NCBI GenBank assembly: GCA_964518505.1
Contig: CAZFGT010000001.1
Coordinates: 124,001-188,000, forward strand
Reading direction: 5' to 3'
From: DASPUH01 sp964518505
GTDB taxonomy: Bacteria; Chloroflexota; Limnocylindria; Limnocylindrales; CSP1-4
DNA length: 64,000 nt
The stretch's first letter is position 1, and each line of letters starts with the position of its first letter. The notes beneath the pieces were generated by a model. It saw nothing but the letters and a program-made list of their open reading frames with translations, searched no databases and had not been told where the DNA came from. A program made the position numbers and the translations under genes. Positions 34,265 through 42,120 of this stretch are shown one piece after another.

Positions 34265-35255
34265 CTTCCGCGGGACGGCCGCGCGCCGTCTCTCGGAGGA
34301 GCGCGAGCTCTCGCCCACCATCATCAGCCTGCTCTCGCCCGAGGGCCAGACCAAGGCCACGAGCAGCCGCCTCGTGCCCATCGATCGCATCGACGCCAAT
34401 CCCGACCAGCCGCGCCAGACGTGGGACGAGGCGGCCCTTGACGACCTCGCCGCCTCCATCCGCGAGCACGGCGTCCTCCAGCCGGTGCTGGTCCGCCCGC
34501 GCCCGGGTGGCCGCTACCAGATCGTGGCCGGCGAGCGCCGCTGGCGGGCCGCCCGCCGGGCGGGCCTGCAGACCGTACCGGCCATGATCGAAGAGATCGA
34601 TGACGACACGGCGCTCGAGATCGCCATGATCGAGAACCTCCAGCGGGAGGACCTCTCACCCCTCGACGAGGCGCTGATGTTCGAGCGCATGACGGCGGAC
34701 CATGGCTACAGCGTCCGCAAGCTGGCCCAGAAGCTGGGCAAGGACAAGGGCTACATCGAGAACCGCCTGCGCCTGGCCGACGCCCCGCCGGAGGTCCAGC
34801 AGCTGGTGTCTTTGCGCAAAGACACCCTGTCACATGCCTATGAGCTGCTCAAGGTGGAGGACCCGCGCAAGCGGCGCCGCCTGGCCGAGCAGGTGGCGCG
34901 CGGCGAGCTGAGCCTGGTCAAGCTCCGCGATCGCGTGGAAGGCCGACGCTCGGCGAGGGCGAAGCCCGATGCCGGAGCCGCGGCAAGCGTGGATGACTCG
35001 AGGCCGGTCGACGAGGCCACCGCAGCGTGGACCGGCGTGCGCCCCCCCAAGACGTTGACCGATGACTCGCTGGTCGACGCCAAGGGCCACTTCGCCGAAG
35101 CCCTGGAGGAACTGGTCCAGGTCCTGGAGGATCCCAAGGCCCTCGGCGAGATCGGTGGGGTCGACCGGGCCAACCTGGCCAAGTACCTCACGATCGTGAA
35201 GTTGCGGCTGGAGAACGCCATCGCCGTCGTGCGGGCCGGAGAACCCAAGAGCTGA
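34251..35255 (+). CDS. parB: Chromosome partitioning protein ParB (Spo0J)
   Basis: 334 residues. CTPase clamp that loads at parS. IDRIDANPDQPRQTW and ASIREHGVLQPVLVRP open the N-domain, GRYQIVAGERRWRAARRAGL is the CTP-binding/clamp motif, and EIAMIENLQREDLSPLDEA the next. The HTH (GYSVRKLAQKLGKDKGYIENRLRL) recognises parS, and a C-terminal dimer helix ends the protein. Start TTG 34251 has GGGAGGTGA six bases upstream. A 22-bp palindrome is embedded at codons for VSLRKDT, just after the HTH. Confidence 0.96.
   Translation: MARPDFRGTAARRLSEERELSPTIISLLSPEGQTKATSSRLVPIDRIDANPDQPRQTWDEAALDDLAASIREHGVLQPVLVRPRPGGRYQIVAGERRWRAARRAGLQTVPAMIEEIDDDTALEIAMIENLQREDLSPLDEALMFERMTADHGYSVRKLAQKLGKDKGYIENRLRLADAPPEVQQLVSLRKDTLSHAYELLKVEDPRKRRRLAEQVARGELSLVKLRDRVEGRRSARAKPDAGAAASVDDSRPVDEATAAWTGVRPPKTLTDDSLVDAKGHFAEALEELVQVLEDPKALGEIGGVDRANLAKYLTIVKLRLENAIAVVRAGEPKS
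34805..34826. repeat. 22-bp perfect palindrome inside parB, copy 2 (candidate parS-like site)
   Basis: Half-site GGTGTCTTTGC plus its reverse complement, identical to 31702-31723. It forces the codons TCT, TTG and AAA, which are rare in this GC-rich gene, so the DNA sequence itself seems to be kept. Confidence 0.85.
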
Positions 35256-35256
35256 C

Positions 35257-35970
35257 CTAGGTCGCTCTCTGCAGGGCGAACCAGCCGACCGCGACGAGCG
35301 CGACCGCGACGGCCTGCAGCTCCCATCCCAGCCGGCGCCGCCAGTCCACCCCGCTCGCCGACAGCCGCGCCCCGGCCGCGCACACCGCGGCGCCCAGGAG
35401 CACGGCGAGCCACGGCAGTGGTGCCTGTGAGGTCGGTGACCAGGCCGTGACTGCCGCCAGCACGACGACCGCGGCGTCACACGCGACGATGACGCCAAGG
35501 GCCCTGCGCCGCCCCAAGGCACCAGCGAGGCCGGCCGTGCCGGTCGCCGTGTCGCCCTCCAGGTCGACCAGGCCGTTGGCCACGGCAAGGGCGGTCCCGG
35601 CGAGAACGGCCAGGGCCGCCAGGATGGGGAACCGCGGTGGCAGGCCGGCCCCCGCGCCGAGCCACGCGAACGCCGGCACGAGTGGCAGCGCCAGCGCATA
35701 CGCCAGCCATGACCAGCTGGTCCGTTTCAGGCGGACGTCGTAGGCCAGGCCAAGGCCGTAACCCAGGACCGCGACGAGCAGCACGGCCGAGCCAAGGAGC
35801 CCGGCCAGGGCCAGGCCGGCGATGCCGCCGGCGACCGCCACCCCGATCGCGGTGCGGCGTTGGACCAGGCCCGCCGGGATGGGTTTGGCGGGCTTGGCTC
35901 GTCCGTCGGCAGCCGCATCCACCACGTCGTTGGTGGAACCGATCGATGCCTGCAGGCAGAACATGGCCAC
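35257..35970 (-). CDS. UbiA-family prenyltransferase-like membrane protein
   Basis: At least 237 residues with about eight membrane spans. UbiA enzymes move prenyl groups onto aromatic or sugar acceptors. SIGSTNDVVDAAADGRAKPAKPIPAGLV matches the first Asp-rich motif region (N..D...D), and GYGLGLAYDVRLKRTSWSWLAYALALPLVPAF and the NGLVDLEGDTATG second motif follow. GTG 35970 is the first canonical start, but the frame continues open upstream to about 36102 and encodes a typical UbiA first span (RAVRVIHPFPSLLDAG), so the true N-terminus is probably longer. Confidence 0.8.
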   Translation of the reverse strand: MAMFCLQASIGSTNDVVDAAADGRAKPAKPIPAGLVQRRTAIGVAVAGGIAGLALAGLLGSAVLLVAVLGYGLGLAYDVRLKRTSWSWLAYALALPLVPAFAWLGAGAGLPPRFPILAALAVLAGTALAVANGLVDLEGDTATGTAGLAGALGRRRALGVIVACDAAVVVLAAVTAWSPTSQAPLPWLAVLLGAAVCAAGARLSASGVDWRRRLGWELQAVAVALVAVGWFALQRAT

Positions 35971-36127
35971 CGCGAGGGCCGCCGCCGTCGCCCGCGCGCC
36001 CCCGGCCAGGAGGGCGAACGCCGCCGTCGCGCCGGCGTCGAGCAGGCTGGGAAAGGGGTGGATGACGCGTACCGCGCGAAGCCACCGCCCGGGAGCCGAC
36101 AGGCCCGACGGGCGGCCGACGCCGTGA

Positions 36128-36493
36128 TCAGGTGTAGACGAGCTCGTTGAAGTTTTCGACCAGGTAGTCGATGAGGCGCCCGCGCGCGTCCTTGACCTGC
36201 GCCCGCAGGCCCGGCACCAGGCAGTGCAGCGTGATCGCCGGGACCATCAGTTCGCCCTCGCTGGTGCGACCCACGGTGGCGGGCGGTCCCCCGCCCGCGG
36301 CGTACACGCGTTCGAGCTCGCGGTCGCTCAGGCCGGTCGCCGTGCGAAAGTCGGCCAGGACCCGGCGGACACCGCGGCTGATCGACACGTCGCGCATCAG
36401 CTCGATGGCCCAGGCGTCGACCTGCGCGTCGGGCTGGCCGTCCAGCCGGCGGCGGTATTCCTGCGGGTCGGGCGACAGGCCGGTCTCGCTCAC
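36128..36493 (-). CDS. Conserved hypothetical protein, 121 residues
   Basis: Soluble protein, GTG start at 36493. It has an acidic/Arg-rich helical N-half (QVDAWAIELMRDVSISRGVRRVLADFRTATGLSD) and a mixed C-half ending LIDYLVENFNELVYT. I do not recognise a family. It precedes the UbiA-like gene on the same strand. Codon use is like its neighbours. Confidence 0.6.
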   Translation of the reverse strand: MSETGLSPDPQEYRRRLDGQPDAQVDAWAIELMRDVSISRGVRRVLADFRTATGLSDRELERVYAAGGGPPATVGRTSEGELMVPAITLHCLVPGLRAQVKDARGRLIDYLVENFNELVYT

Positions 36494-36518
36494 GGGGTCA
36501 TCGTAGCCAGCGCGCGGG

Positions 36519-37013
36519 TCACGCGGCGGGGTCGCCCGAGACGGCCGGGTCGCCGGTGGCCGTGGTCCCCGAGCCCAGCAGGCCGCTCACGTGGTCCGAG
36601 GGTACGCGGCCGTCGATGCGGGCGAAGAGGTGGGCGATCCAGGTCGTGATGCCGTCGGCGGCATCATCGACCCCCTGAAGCACGGCCCCCTCCACCTGCA
36701 CCATGACGTACCGGTGGCCGTGGTGGGCCTCCACGTTGAGGTCGCCGATCGTCACGCGGTTCCAACGGATGAGCTTGGCGGTGGCGCGCGGGCCTTCCTG
36801 CGGCACGTTGACGCGAACGTTGCAGACGCCAAGACCGGCGTCCGTCGCGGCCATGATCGTGTAGCGCACCCCCGGGTCGTCACCCCAGACGACGTAGGCC
36901 ACGGGATCCCGGATGGCCCCTACGCCGCGCAGGGCCGGCTCATAGGCCGCCGCCACCTTGGCGGTCATGACCTTGGCGCCCTGGGTCGACTTCTGCCACT
37001 CGCTCAGCCGCAT
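36519..37013 (-). CDS. Conserved hypothetical protein, 164 residues
   Basis: Begins MRLSEWQKSTQGAKVMTAKV and contains PVAYVVWGDDPGVRYTIMAATDAGLGVCNVRVN and RVTIGDLNVEAHHGHRYVMVQVEG; no membrane span. Family not recognised. A -10 TAGGCT ends 7 nt before ATG 37013, so the mRNA is probably leaderless. The tail after about residue 145 is low-complexity (Gly/Thr/Ala). Confidence 0.62.
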   Translation of the reverse strand: MRLSEWQKSTQGAKVMTAKVAAAYEPALRGVGAIRDPVAYVVWGDDPGVRYTIMAATDAGLGVCNVRVNVPQEGPRATAKLIRWNRVTIGDLNVEAHHGHRYVMVQVEGAVLQGVDDAADGITTWIAHLFARIDGRVPSDHVSGLLGSGTTATGDPAVSGDPAA

Positions 37014-37020
37014 CAGGGGC

Positions 37021-37040
37021 AGCCTATCACGGGCTATGCT
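37021..37040. promoter_or_regulatory. Back-to-back -10 elements for divergent leaderless genes
   Basis: Minus-strand TAGGCT (complement of 37021-37026) ends 7 nt before ATG 37013. Plus-strand TATGCT (37035-37040) ends 6 nt before ATG 37047. Both start codons fall where transcription should begin. Each promoter's -35 region lies inside the opposite gene. Confidence 0.55.
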
Positions 37041-37046
37041 GGCGAC

Positions 37047-37994
37047 ATGCAGGTGGACCGGAGCCGCTTCGGCTGGGGGCTCTTCCTGGTGCTGCTGGGG
37101 TTGATCCCGCTGGGCGTGGTGGCCAACGTCCTGGATGGCAGCACCGTCCGCCAGGCCTGGCAGCTTTGGCCGCTGGTCCTCATCGGCCTTGGCGTGGGCC
37201 TCCTCATCGGCCGGGCGAGGGGCGCCCTCGTCAGCACGCTCGTCGTCTCGATCTCGCTGGGGCTCGCCGCGGGCGGGCTCCTCGCCGGGGCCGGCGGCGG
37301 CGTCCTGGCCGGCGGGGCCTGCTCGCCGGGCGGCACCGGCGGGGCGGCCCCCACGGGCACCCTCGCGAGCGGCACGACCGTCACCATCGAGGGCGGCTGC
37401 GGCGACCTCCACGTCACCGCTCAGGCGGGTACGTCCTGGCAGGCGACGGGCGATGCGGCCTCGGAGCTCAAGGTCCAGACCGGTCCCCACAGCATCTCGA
37501 TCCGGCCCGGCGGCGATCTCATCTTCCACGGCCGAAACACCCTGTCGGTGGCCCTGCCCACCGACCCGCAGCTGGACCTCCGCCTGAAGTCCGGCTTCGG
37601 CGACCTATCAGTGTCCCTGCCGGGCGCGAACCTGAGCGGCCTGCAGGCCGACGTCTCCCTGGGGAGTGGCGTCATCGACCTCACCGGCGCGACCCTCAGT
37701 GGCACGCTCGACGGGAGCTTCAGCTTCGGCTCCGGCACGGTGCTCCTGCCCGGCGGGACGTACAGCGGGACCCTTTCGTCCAGCTTCGGCAGCCTCGACG
37801 TGTGCGCCCCGCCCGGCGTCGCCGTCCATGTCACGGCCCACTCGGGCCTTGGCTCGGTCGACGTCGGCGAAGGCTTCGACAAGGTCGCCGACGGGTGGCA
37901 GACCCCTGACTACGGCTCGGCCGCGCAACGCGCCGACCTGCACCTGTCCACATCCTTCGGCTCGCTCAGCGTCACACGAGGTACCTGCGGATGA
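37047..37994 (+). CDS. LiaF-like membrane protein with adhesin-like beta domain
   Basis: 315 residues. Two to three N-terminal spans (WGLFLVLLGLIPLGVVANVL, LWPLVLIGLGVGLLIG, VSISLGLAAGGLLAG) form a LiaF/DUF5668-type module. Next comes a C-terminal repeat-rich beta-helix region of the LiaF/DUF4097 type, with 'GxLxxSFGSGxxxL' steps such as LDGSFSFGSGTVLLPGG and LSSSFGSLDV. LiaF proteins modulate envelope-stress two-component systems, but no LiaRS pair is nearby. Near-leaderless start. Confidence 0.75.
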   Translation: MQVDRSRFGWGLFLVLLGLIPLGVVANVLDGSTVRQAWQLWPLVLIGLGVGLLIGRARGALVSTLVVSISLGLAAGGLLAGAGGGVLAGGACSPGGTGGAAPTGTLASGTTVTIEGGCGDLHVTAQAGTSWQATGDAASELKVQTGPHSISIRPGGDLIFHGRNTLSVALPTDPQLDLRLKSGFGDLSVSLPGANLSGLQADVSLGSGVIDLTGATLSGTLDGSFSFGSGTVLLPGGTYSGTLSSSFGSLDVCAPPGVAVHVTAHSGLGSVDVGEGFDKVADGWQTPDYGSAAQRADLHLSTSFGSLSVTRGTCG

Positions 37995-38296
37995 CCAGCC
38001 CCAGCACCCCTCCCCCGGCCGACCCGACCGCCCCGGCGCAGGGCCAGCAGCCGCCCCAGGGTCCGCCCGCCGGACAGGCCGGCTGGCAACCCGGGTGGCA
38101 GCCTGGCTGGCAACAGCACCGCCACCATGACGAGCGCCGCGGCGCGATCGTGGGCGGCCTGGTCCTCGTGCTGCTGGGCCTGGCCTTCCTGGCCCAGGAG
38201 TTCGTGCCTGACCTGGACATCGGCCGCTTCTGGCCCGTCATCCTCGTCGTCATCGGCGCCGCGCTGATCCTCTCGTCCGTCCGTCGCTCGGCGTGA
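37991..38296 (+). CDS. Small LiaF-type (DUF5668) transmembrane protein
   Basis: 101 residues. A Pro/Gln/Trp-rich cytoplasmic head with a WQPGWQPGWQ repeat is followed by two spans (IVGGLVLVLLGLAFLAQEF, FWPVILVVIGAALILSS), the common 'hydrophobic-FWPxxLIxxG' pair of DUF5668. ATG overlaps the preceding stop by 4 bp, so it is likely a partner of the LiaF-like protein. Confidence 0.75.
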   Translation: MTSPSTPPPADPTAPAQGQQPPQGPPAGQAGWQPGWQPGWQQHRHHDERRGAIVGGLVLVLLGLAFLAQEFVPDLDIGRFWPVILVVIGAALILSSVRRSA

Positions 38297-39960
38297 CAGC
38301 GGCCGCGACCGGCGGCCGGGCGCTTGTCGGCGCCCTGGTGCAGGGTGGCGTCCGGCACGCCTTCACGGTGCCGGGAGAATCCTTCCTCGGCGTCCTCGAC
38401 GCCCTGCGCGACGCCCCGATCCGGACCCTCGCCACGCGCCACGAGGGTGGCGCGGCATTCATGGCCGAGGGCTACGGCCAGCTGACGGGCCGGCCCGCCG
38501 TCTGTCTCGCCACGCGCGCGGTCGGCGCGGCGAATCTGGCCATCGGCCTGCACACGGCCACCGCGAACTCCACGCCCCTGCTGGCCGTCATCGGCCAGGT
38601 GCCTCGCGACTTCCGCGGGCGCGAGTCGTTCCAGGAGGTCGACCAGGTCGCGACCTTCGGGCGCCTGTGCAAGGCGGCCGTCCAGGTCGACGAACCCGGC
38701 CACCTGGCCACCGAGACGGCACGCCTCCTGGCCGTCAGCCGCAGCGGCAGACCCGGGCCGGTCCTCCTCGCGGTGCCCGAGGACGTCGTCGAGGCAGAGG
38801 CAGGTGCCTCCTCTCCGGAGGCTGCGCCGCCCGAGGCCCCGGCCCTCCCCCTGGATCCCGAGACGATCCGGCGGATCCTGGGTGGGCTCGCCGCGGCGTC
38901 CGCGCCGCTGATCGTGGCCGGCGCCGGCGTGCTGCGGGCCGGCGCGATGGACGCCCTGGTCGCCTTCGCCGAGCGCTTCACCGTCCCGGTCATGGCCAGC
39001 TGGCGCAGGCCGGACGTCATGCCGAACGAACATCCGTTCTATTTGGGTATGACCGGGCTGGCCTCCCCGCCGACGGTGCGGGAGCGCTTCGCCGCCGCCG
39101 ACCTCGTCCTGGCCCTGGGGACGCGCCTCAACCAGATGACGAGCTTCGGGTACGCCCTGCCGTCCGCGGGCACGCGCCTCGTCCAGGTGGACGTGGCGCC
39201 CGGCTTCGCGGGTGACCGCCGCGCGCCGGACGTGGCCGTCGCGGCAGACGTGCGGCGCTTCCTGGAGGCCGCACTGGCGCTGCCCGGCGCGCCCCTCCCC
39301 GACGGGTCGGCCCTCGCCCGTCGCCAAGCCGGGATCGCCGCGGATCGGGCCGCCTACCTGGCCGCCACGACGCTCCGCGCGCGGCCGGCCGGGACGGGCG
39401 GCGATCTCGTCGACCCGGCCGCCGCTGTGCGCGCCCTGGCCGCGGCCCTGCCCAGGGACGCGGTCGTGACCACCGACGCCGGTAACTTCGCCGGCTGGTA
39501 CGCCCGCGGCCTGCGCTTCTCGGCGGGGCAGCGCTTCCTTGGCCCCACCTCCGGCGCCATGGGCTACGCCCTGCCCGCGGCCATCGGCGCAAGCGTCGCC
39601 GAACCGGACCGCCCGGTCGTGGCCCTGGCCGGCGATGGCGGCTTCGCCATGCTCATGGCCGAGCTGGAGACGGCCGTGCGCGCCGGAGCGCATGTCACCG
39701 CCATCGTCCACGATAACCAGCGCTACGGGACGATCCGGATGGACCAGGAACGTACCTTCCCCGGCCGCGTCGTCGCCACCGAGCTGGGCCCCCTCGACTT
39801 CGGCGCGGTGGCTGAGGCATGCGGGGCGCGGGCGTGGCGGGTGGAGCGCGACGCTGACGTCGCCCCGGCCCTCGAGGCGGCCCTGGCCGACCCGGGCGTG
39901 ACGCTGGTCCACCTGCGCACCGACCCGCGCCGCCTGTCGGTCGACCGTGACCTGGCCTGA
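38293..39960 (+). CDS. Thiamine diphosphate-dependent enzyme (acetolactate synthase-like)
   Basis: 555 residues. The three ThDP-enzyme domains are all visible. The N-domain has the catalytic Glu in LATRHEGGAAFMAEGYG. The central domain follows (about 190-330). The C-terminal ThDP domain has GDGGFAMLMAELETAVRA...HDNQRYGTIR, the GDG...N cofactor motif. It could be an acetolactate synthase large subunit or a 2-oxoacid decarboxylase; no small regulatory subunit is adjacent, which favours a catabolic role. GTG overlaps the previous stop (GTGA). Confidence 0.88.
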   Translation: MTAAATGGRALVGALVQGGVRHAFTVPGESFLGVLDALRDAPIRTLATRHEGGAAFMAEGYGQLTGRPAVCLATRAVGAANLAIGLHTATANSTPLLAVIGQVPRDFRGRESFQEVDQVATFGRLCKAAVQVDEPGHLATETARLLAVSRSGRPGPVLLAVPEDVVEAEAGASSPEAAPPEAPALPLDPETIRRILGGLAAASAPLIVAGAGVLRAGAMDALVAFAERFTVPVMASWRRPDVMPNEHPFYLGMTGLASPPTVRERFAAADLVLALGTRLNQMTSFGYALPSAGTRLVQVDVAPGFAGDRRAPDVAVAADVRRFLEAALALPGAPLPDGSALARRQAGIAADRAAYLAATTLRARPAGTGGDLVDPAAAVRALAAALPRDAVVTTDAGNFAGWYARGLRFSAGQRFLGPTSGAMGYALPAAIGASVAEPDRPVVALAGDGGFAMLMAELETAVRAGAHVTAIVHDNQRYGTIRMDQERTFPGRVVATELGPLDFGAVAEACGARAWRVERDADVAPALEAALADPGVTLVHLRTDPRRLSVDRDLA

Positions 39961-39975
39961 TGACTCCGCTACGAT
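39947..39975 (+). promoter_or_regulatory. Promoter of the class III aminotransferase gene
   Basis: -35-like GTGACC (39947-39952), 17-bp spacer, -10 TACGAT (39970-39975), then 7 nt to GTG 39983. It lies across the end of the ThDP-enzyme gene. Confidence 0.5.
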
Positions 39976-39982
39976 CGGCGGC

Positions 39983-41329
39983 GTGACCAGGGGTCGTGTC
40001 TTCCGGCGGGTGCTCGACCGTGAGCCGCCCGTCGCCGTGCGGGCGGAGGGCAGCACGATCTGGGACAGCGCCGGCCGCGCGTACCTGGATGCCGCCGGCG
40101 GAGCCATCGTGGTCGGCATCGGCCACGGCCGCGGGTCGGTCGCCCGCGTGATGGCCGAGCAGGCCGGGCGCCTCGCCTACGCCCACGGCGCGGCCTTCAC
40201 CAGCGAGCCGCTGGAGGCGTATGCGGCGGAGCTGGGGCCCCACCTGCCGATGCGTGACCCGGCCATCTACCCCGTGAGCGGCGGCTCGGAGGCCATGGAG
40301 ACGGCGCTCAAGATGGCCCGCACGTACCACATCGCGCGCGGCCAGCTGGACCGCTGGGTGGTCATCGCCCGCTGGGGCAGCTATCACGGCAATACCCTGG
40401 GGGCGCTCGACCTGTCCGGGCGCAAGCCTCTGCGTCGCCCGTACGAGGGCTGGCTTGGCCGGTTCCGACACGTCAGCGCCGCCTACCCGTACCGCGCCGC
40501 CGACCCGGAGGCGCGGGCTCTTGGCGCGGCCGACGCCGCAGCCGCGGAACTCGACGCTGTGCTGGAGCGGGCGGAGCCCGACAGCGTGGCCGCCTTCGTG
40601 GCCGAGCCGATCGTGGGGGCCACGCTCGGGGCGGTCGAGCCGCCGCCCGGCTACTGGCCCGCCATCGCCGACGTGTGCCGCCGCCACGGGGTGCTGCTCG
40701 TGGCCGACGAGGTCATGACCGGCTTCGGCCGCACCGGCCACTGGTTCGCCATGGAGCAGTTCGGCGTCCAGCCGGACATCCTGGTGGCGGCCAAGGGCGC
40801 CACGTCAGGCTACGCGCCATTCGGCTTCGCGGCCGCCAGCGGCGACGTCTTCGACACGATCCAGGCCGGGGGTGCGTTCACCCACGGCTTCACCTTCAGC
40901 CACAGTCCCGTCGGGGCGGCGGTGGCCCGCGAGGTCCTGCGGATCCTCCAGGACGAGCGACTGGTGGAGGCGAGTGCCGCCAAGGGCAGCCACCTGCTAG
41001 GGCTGCTCCACGACCGCCTGGGCGATCATCCGAACGTCGGCGACATCCGCGGCCGCGGCTTGTTCGCCGCGCTCGAGCTGGTCGCCGATCGCACCACCCG
41101 GGCCCCCTTTCCGCGATCCCAGCGGCTCGCCGAACGGGTGCTCGCCGCGGCCCGCGAGCGCGGCCTGCTGCTGTACTCGGGGACCGGCATGGCCGACGGC
41201 GTGCAGGGCGACGCCGTGCTGCTGGGACCGCCGTTCGTCATCAGCCGCGAGGAGCTGGAGGCCGTCGTCGATCGGCTGGCCCAGGCTCTCCAGGCGGCGG
41301 TCGCCGCCACCGTCGCGACAGCCGTCTGA
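39983..41329 (+). CDS. Class III (omega) aminotransferase
   Basis: 448 residues, PLP fold type I. YLDAAGGAIVVGIGHG opens the fold. PVSGGSEAMETALKMAR binds the cofactor phosphate, WGSYHGNTLGAL carries the ring-stacking residue, GVLLVADEVMTGFGRTG has the PLP Asp, and ILVAAKGATSGYAPFGF has the Schiff-base Lys. Amine donor and acceptor are not predictable. Being next to the ThDP enzyme suggests a linked 2-oxoacid/aldehyde amination step. The start is fixed by a -10 7 nt upstream. Confidence 0.92.
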   Translation: MTRGRVFRRVLDREPPVAVRAEGSTIWDSAGRAYLDAAGGAIVVGIGHGRGSVARVMAEQAGRLAYAHGAAFTSEPLEAYAAELGPHLPMRDPAIYPVSGGSEAMETALKMARTYHIARGQLDRWVVIARWGSYHGNTLGALDLSGRKPLRRPYEGWLGRFRHVSAAYPYRAADPEARALGAADAAAAELDAVLERAEPDSVAAFVAEPIVGATLGAVEPPPGYWPAIADVCRRHGVLLVADEVMTGFGRTGHWFAMEQFGVQPDILVAAKGATSGYAPFGFAAASGDVFDTIQAGGAFTHGFTFSHSPVGAAVAREVLRILQDERLVEASAAKGSHLLGLLHDRLGDHPNVGDIRGRGLFAALELVADRTTRAPFPRSQRLAERVLAAARERGLLLYSGTGMADGVQGDAVLLGPPFVISREELEAVVDRLAQALQAAVAATVATAV

Positions 41330-41343
41330 GAGGAGCCGCCGCC

Positions 41344-42120
41344 GTGTGCTACGAACCGACCGATCGACCGCCGATCGCCCCCATGGCCGGCGGCAGCGTG
41401 GAGACCGAGGAGCTGGAGCTGGTCGCCGCCGACGGCAACCGCCTCTCCGCCTTCGCCGCCCGCACCGGGGACCGGCCGTCACCGCACGCTGTGCTCATCC
41501 TGCCCGACGTGCGCGGTCTGCATCCCTTCTACATCTCGCTCGCCGAGCGCTTCGCCGAAGCCGGCGTGGACGCCCTAGCCATCGACTATTTCGGCCGCAC
41601 CGCGGGCGTGGGGCACCGGGACGACTCGTTCGACTACATGCAGCACACCGTGCAGGCGACCTGGGCGGGCCTCTCGGCCGACATCACCGCCGGAGCCCGG
41701 GCGCTGGCGACGCCGCCGGGTCGGCCCGTCTACACGGTCGGCTTCTGCTTCGGCGGCCGGGCCAGCTTCCTCTCCGACGGCCTCGCCGGCATCACGGGTG
41801 TGGTCGGCTTCTATGGCCCACCCGGACCGACCACGCGGTATGCCGTGCCGGCCCCGATCGAGTCGGTCGGCGGCTTCCACGGGCCCGTCCTGGGCCTCTT
41901 CGGCGGAGCCGACCAGGGCATCCCCGCGGACCAGGTCGAGGCGTTCGACGCGGCGCTCCAGGCGGCCGGCGTGCCCCACGAGCTCGTCACCTACCCCGAC
42001 GCGCCGCACAGCTTCTTCGACCGCAAGGCCACCGACTACGCCGCTGCGTCGGCCGACGCCTGGCGCCGCATCCTCGCCTTCGTGGGGGCCCCCGGCGCCG
42101 CCGCTGAGAGCCGGGCCTGA
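41344..42120 (+). CDS. Dienelactone hydrolase family protein
   Basis: 258 residues, alpha/beta hydrolase. VLILPDVRGLHPFYISLAERFAE matches the family start. The nucleophile is Cys in TVGFCFGGRASF, the Asp is in GGADQGIPADQVE, and the His is in PDAPHSFFDRKA. It opens lactones such as dienelactone or acts as a general esterase. Start GTG 41344 with GAGAGGAG eight bases upstream. It overlaps the next gene by one base. Confidence 0.9.
   Translation: MCYEPTDRPPIAPMAGGSVETEELELVAADGNRLSAFAARTGDRPSPHAVLILPDVRGLHPFYISLAERFAEAGVDALAIDYFGRTAGVGHRDDSFDYMQHTVQATWAGLSADITAGARALATPPGRPVYTVGFCFGGRASFLSDGLAGITGVVGFYGPPGPTTRYAVPAPIESVGGFHGPVLGLFGGADQGIPADQVEAFDAALQAAGVPHELVTYPDAPHSFFDRKATDYAAASADAWRRILAFVGAPGAAAESRA

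Noticed and set aside
37971..40119. 715-codon minus-strand open frame opposite the ThDP-enzyme gene
   Set aside because: No recognisable domain; shadow of the plus-strand gene with catalytic Glu and GDG motifs.
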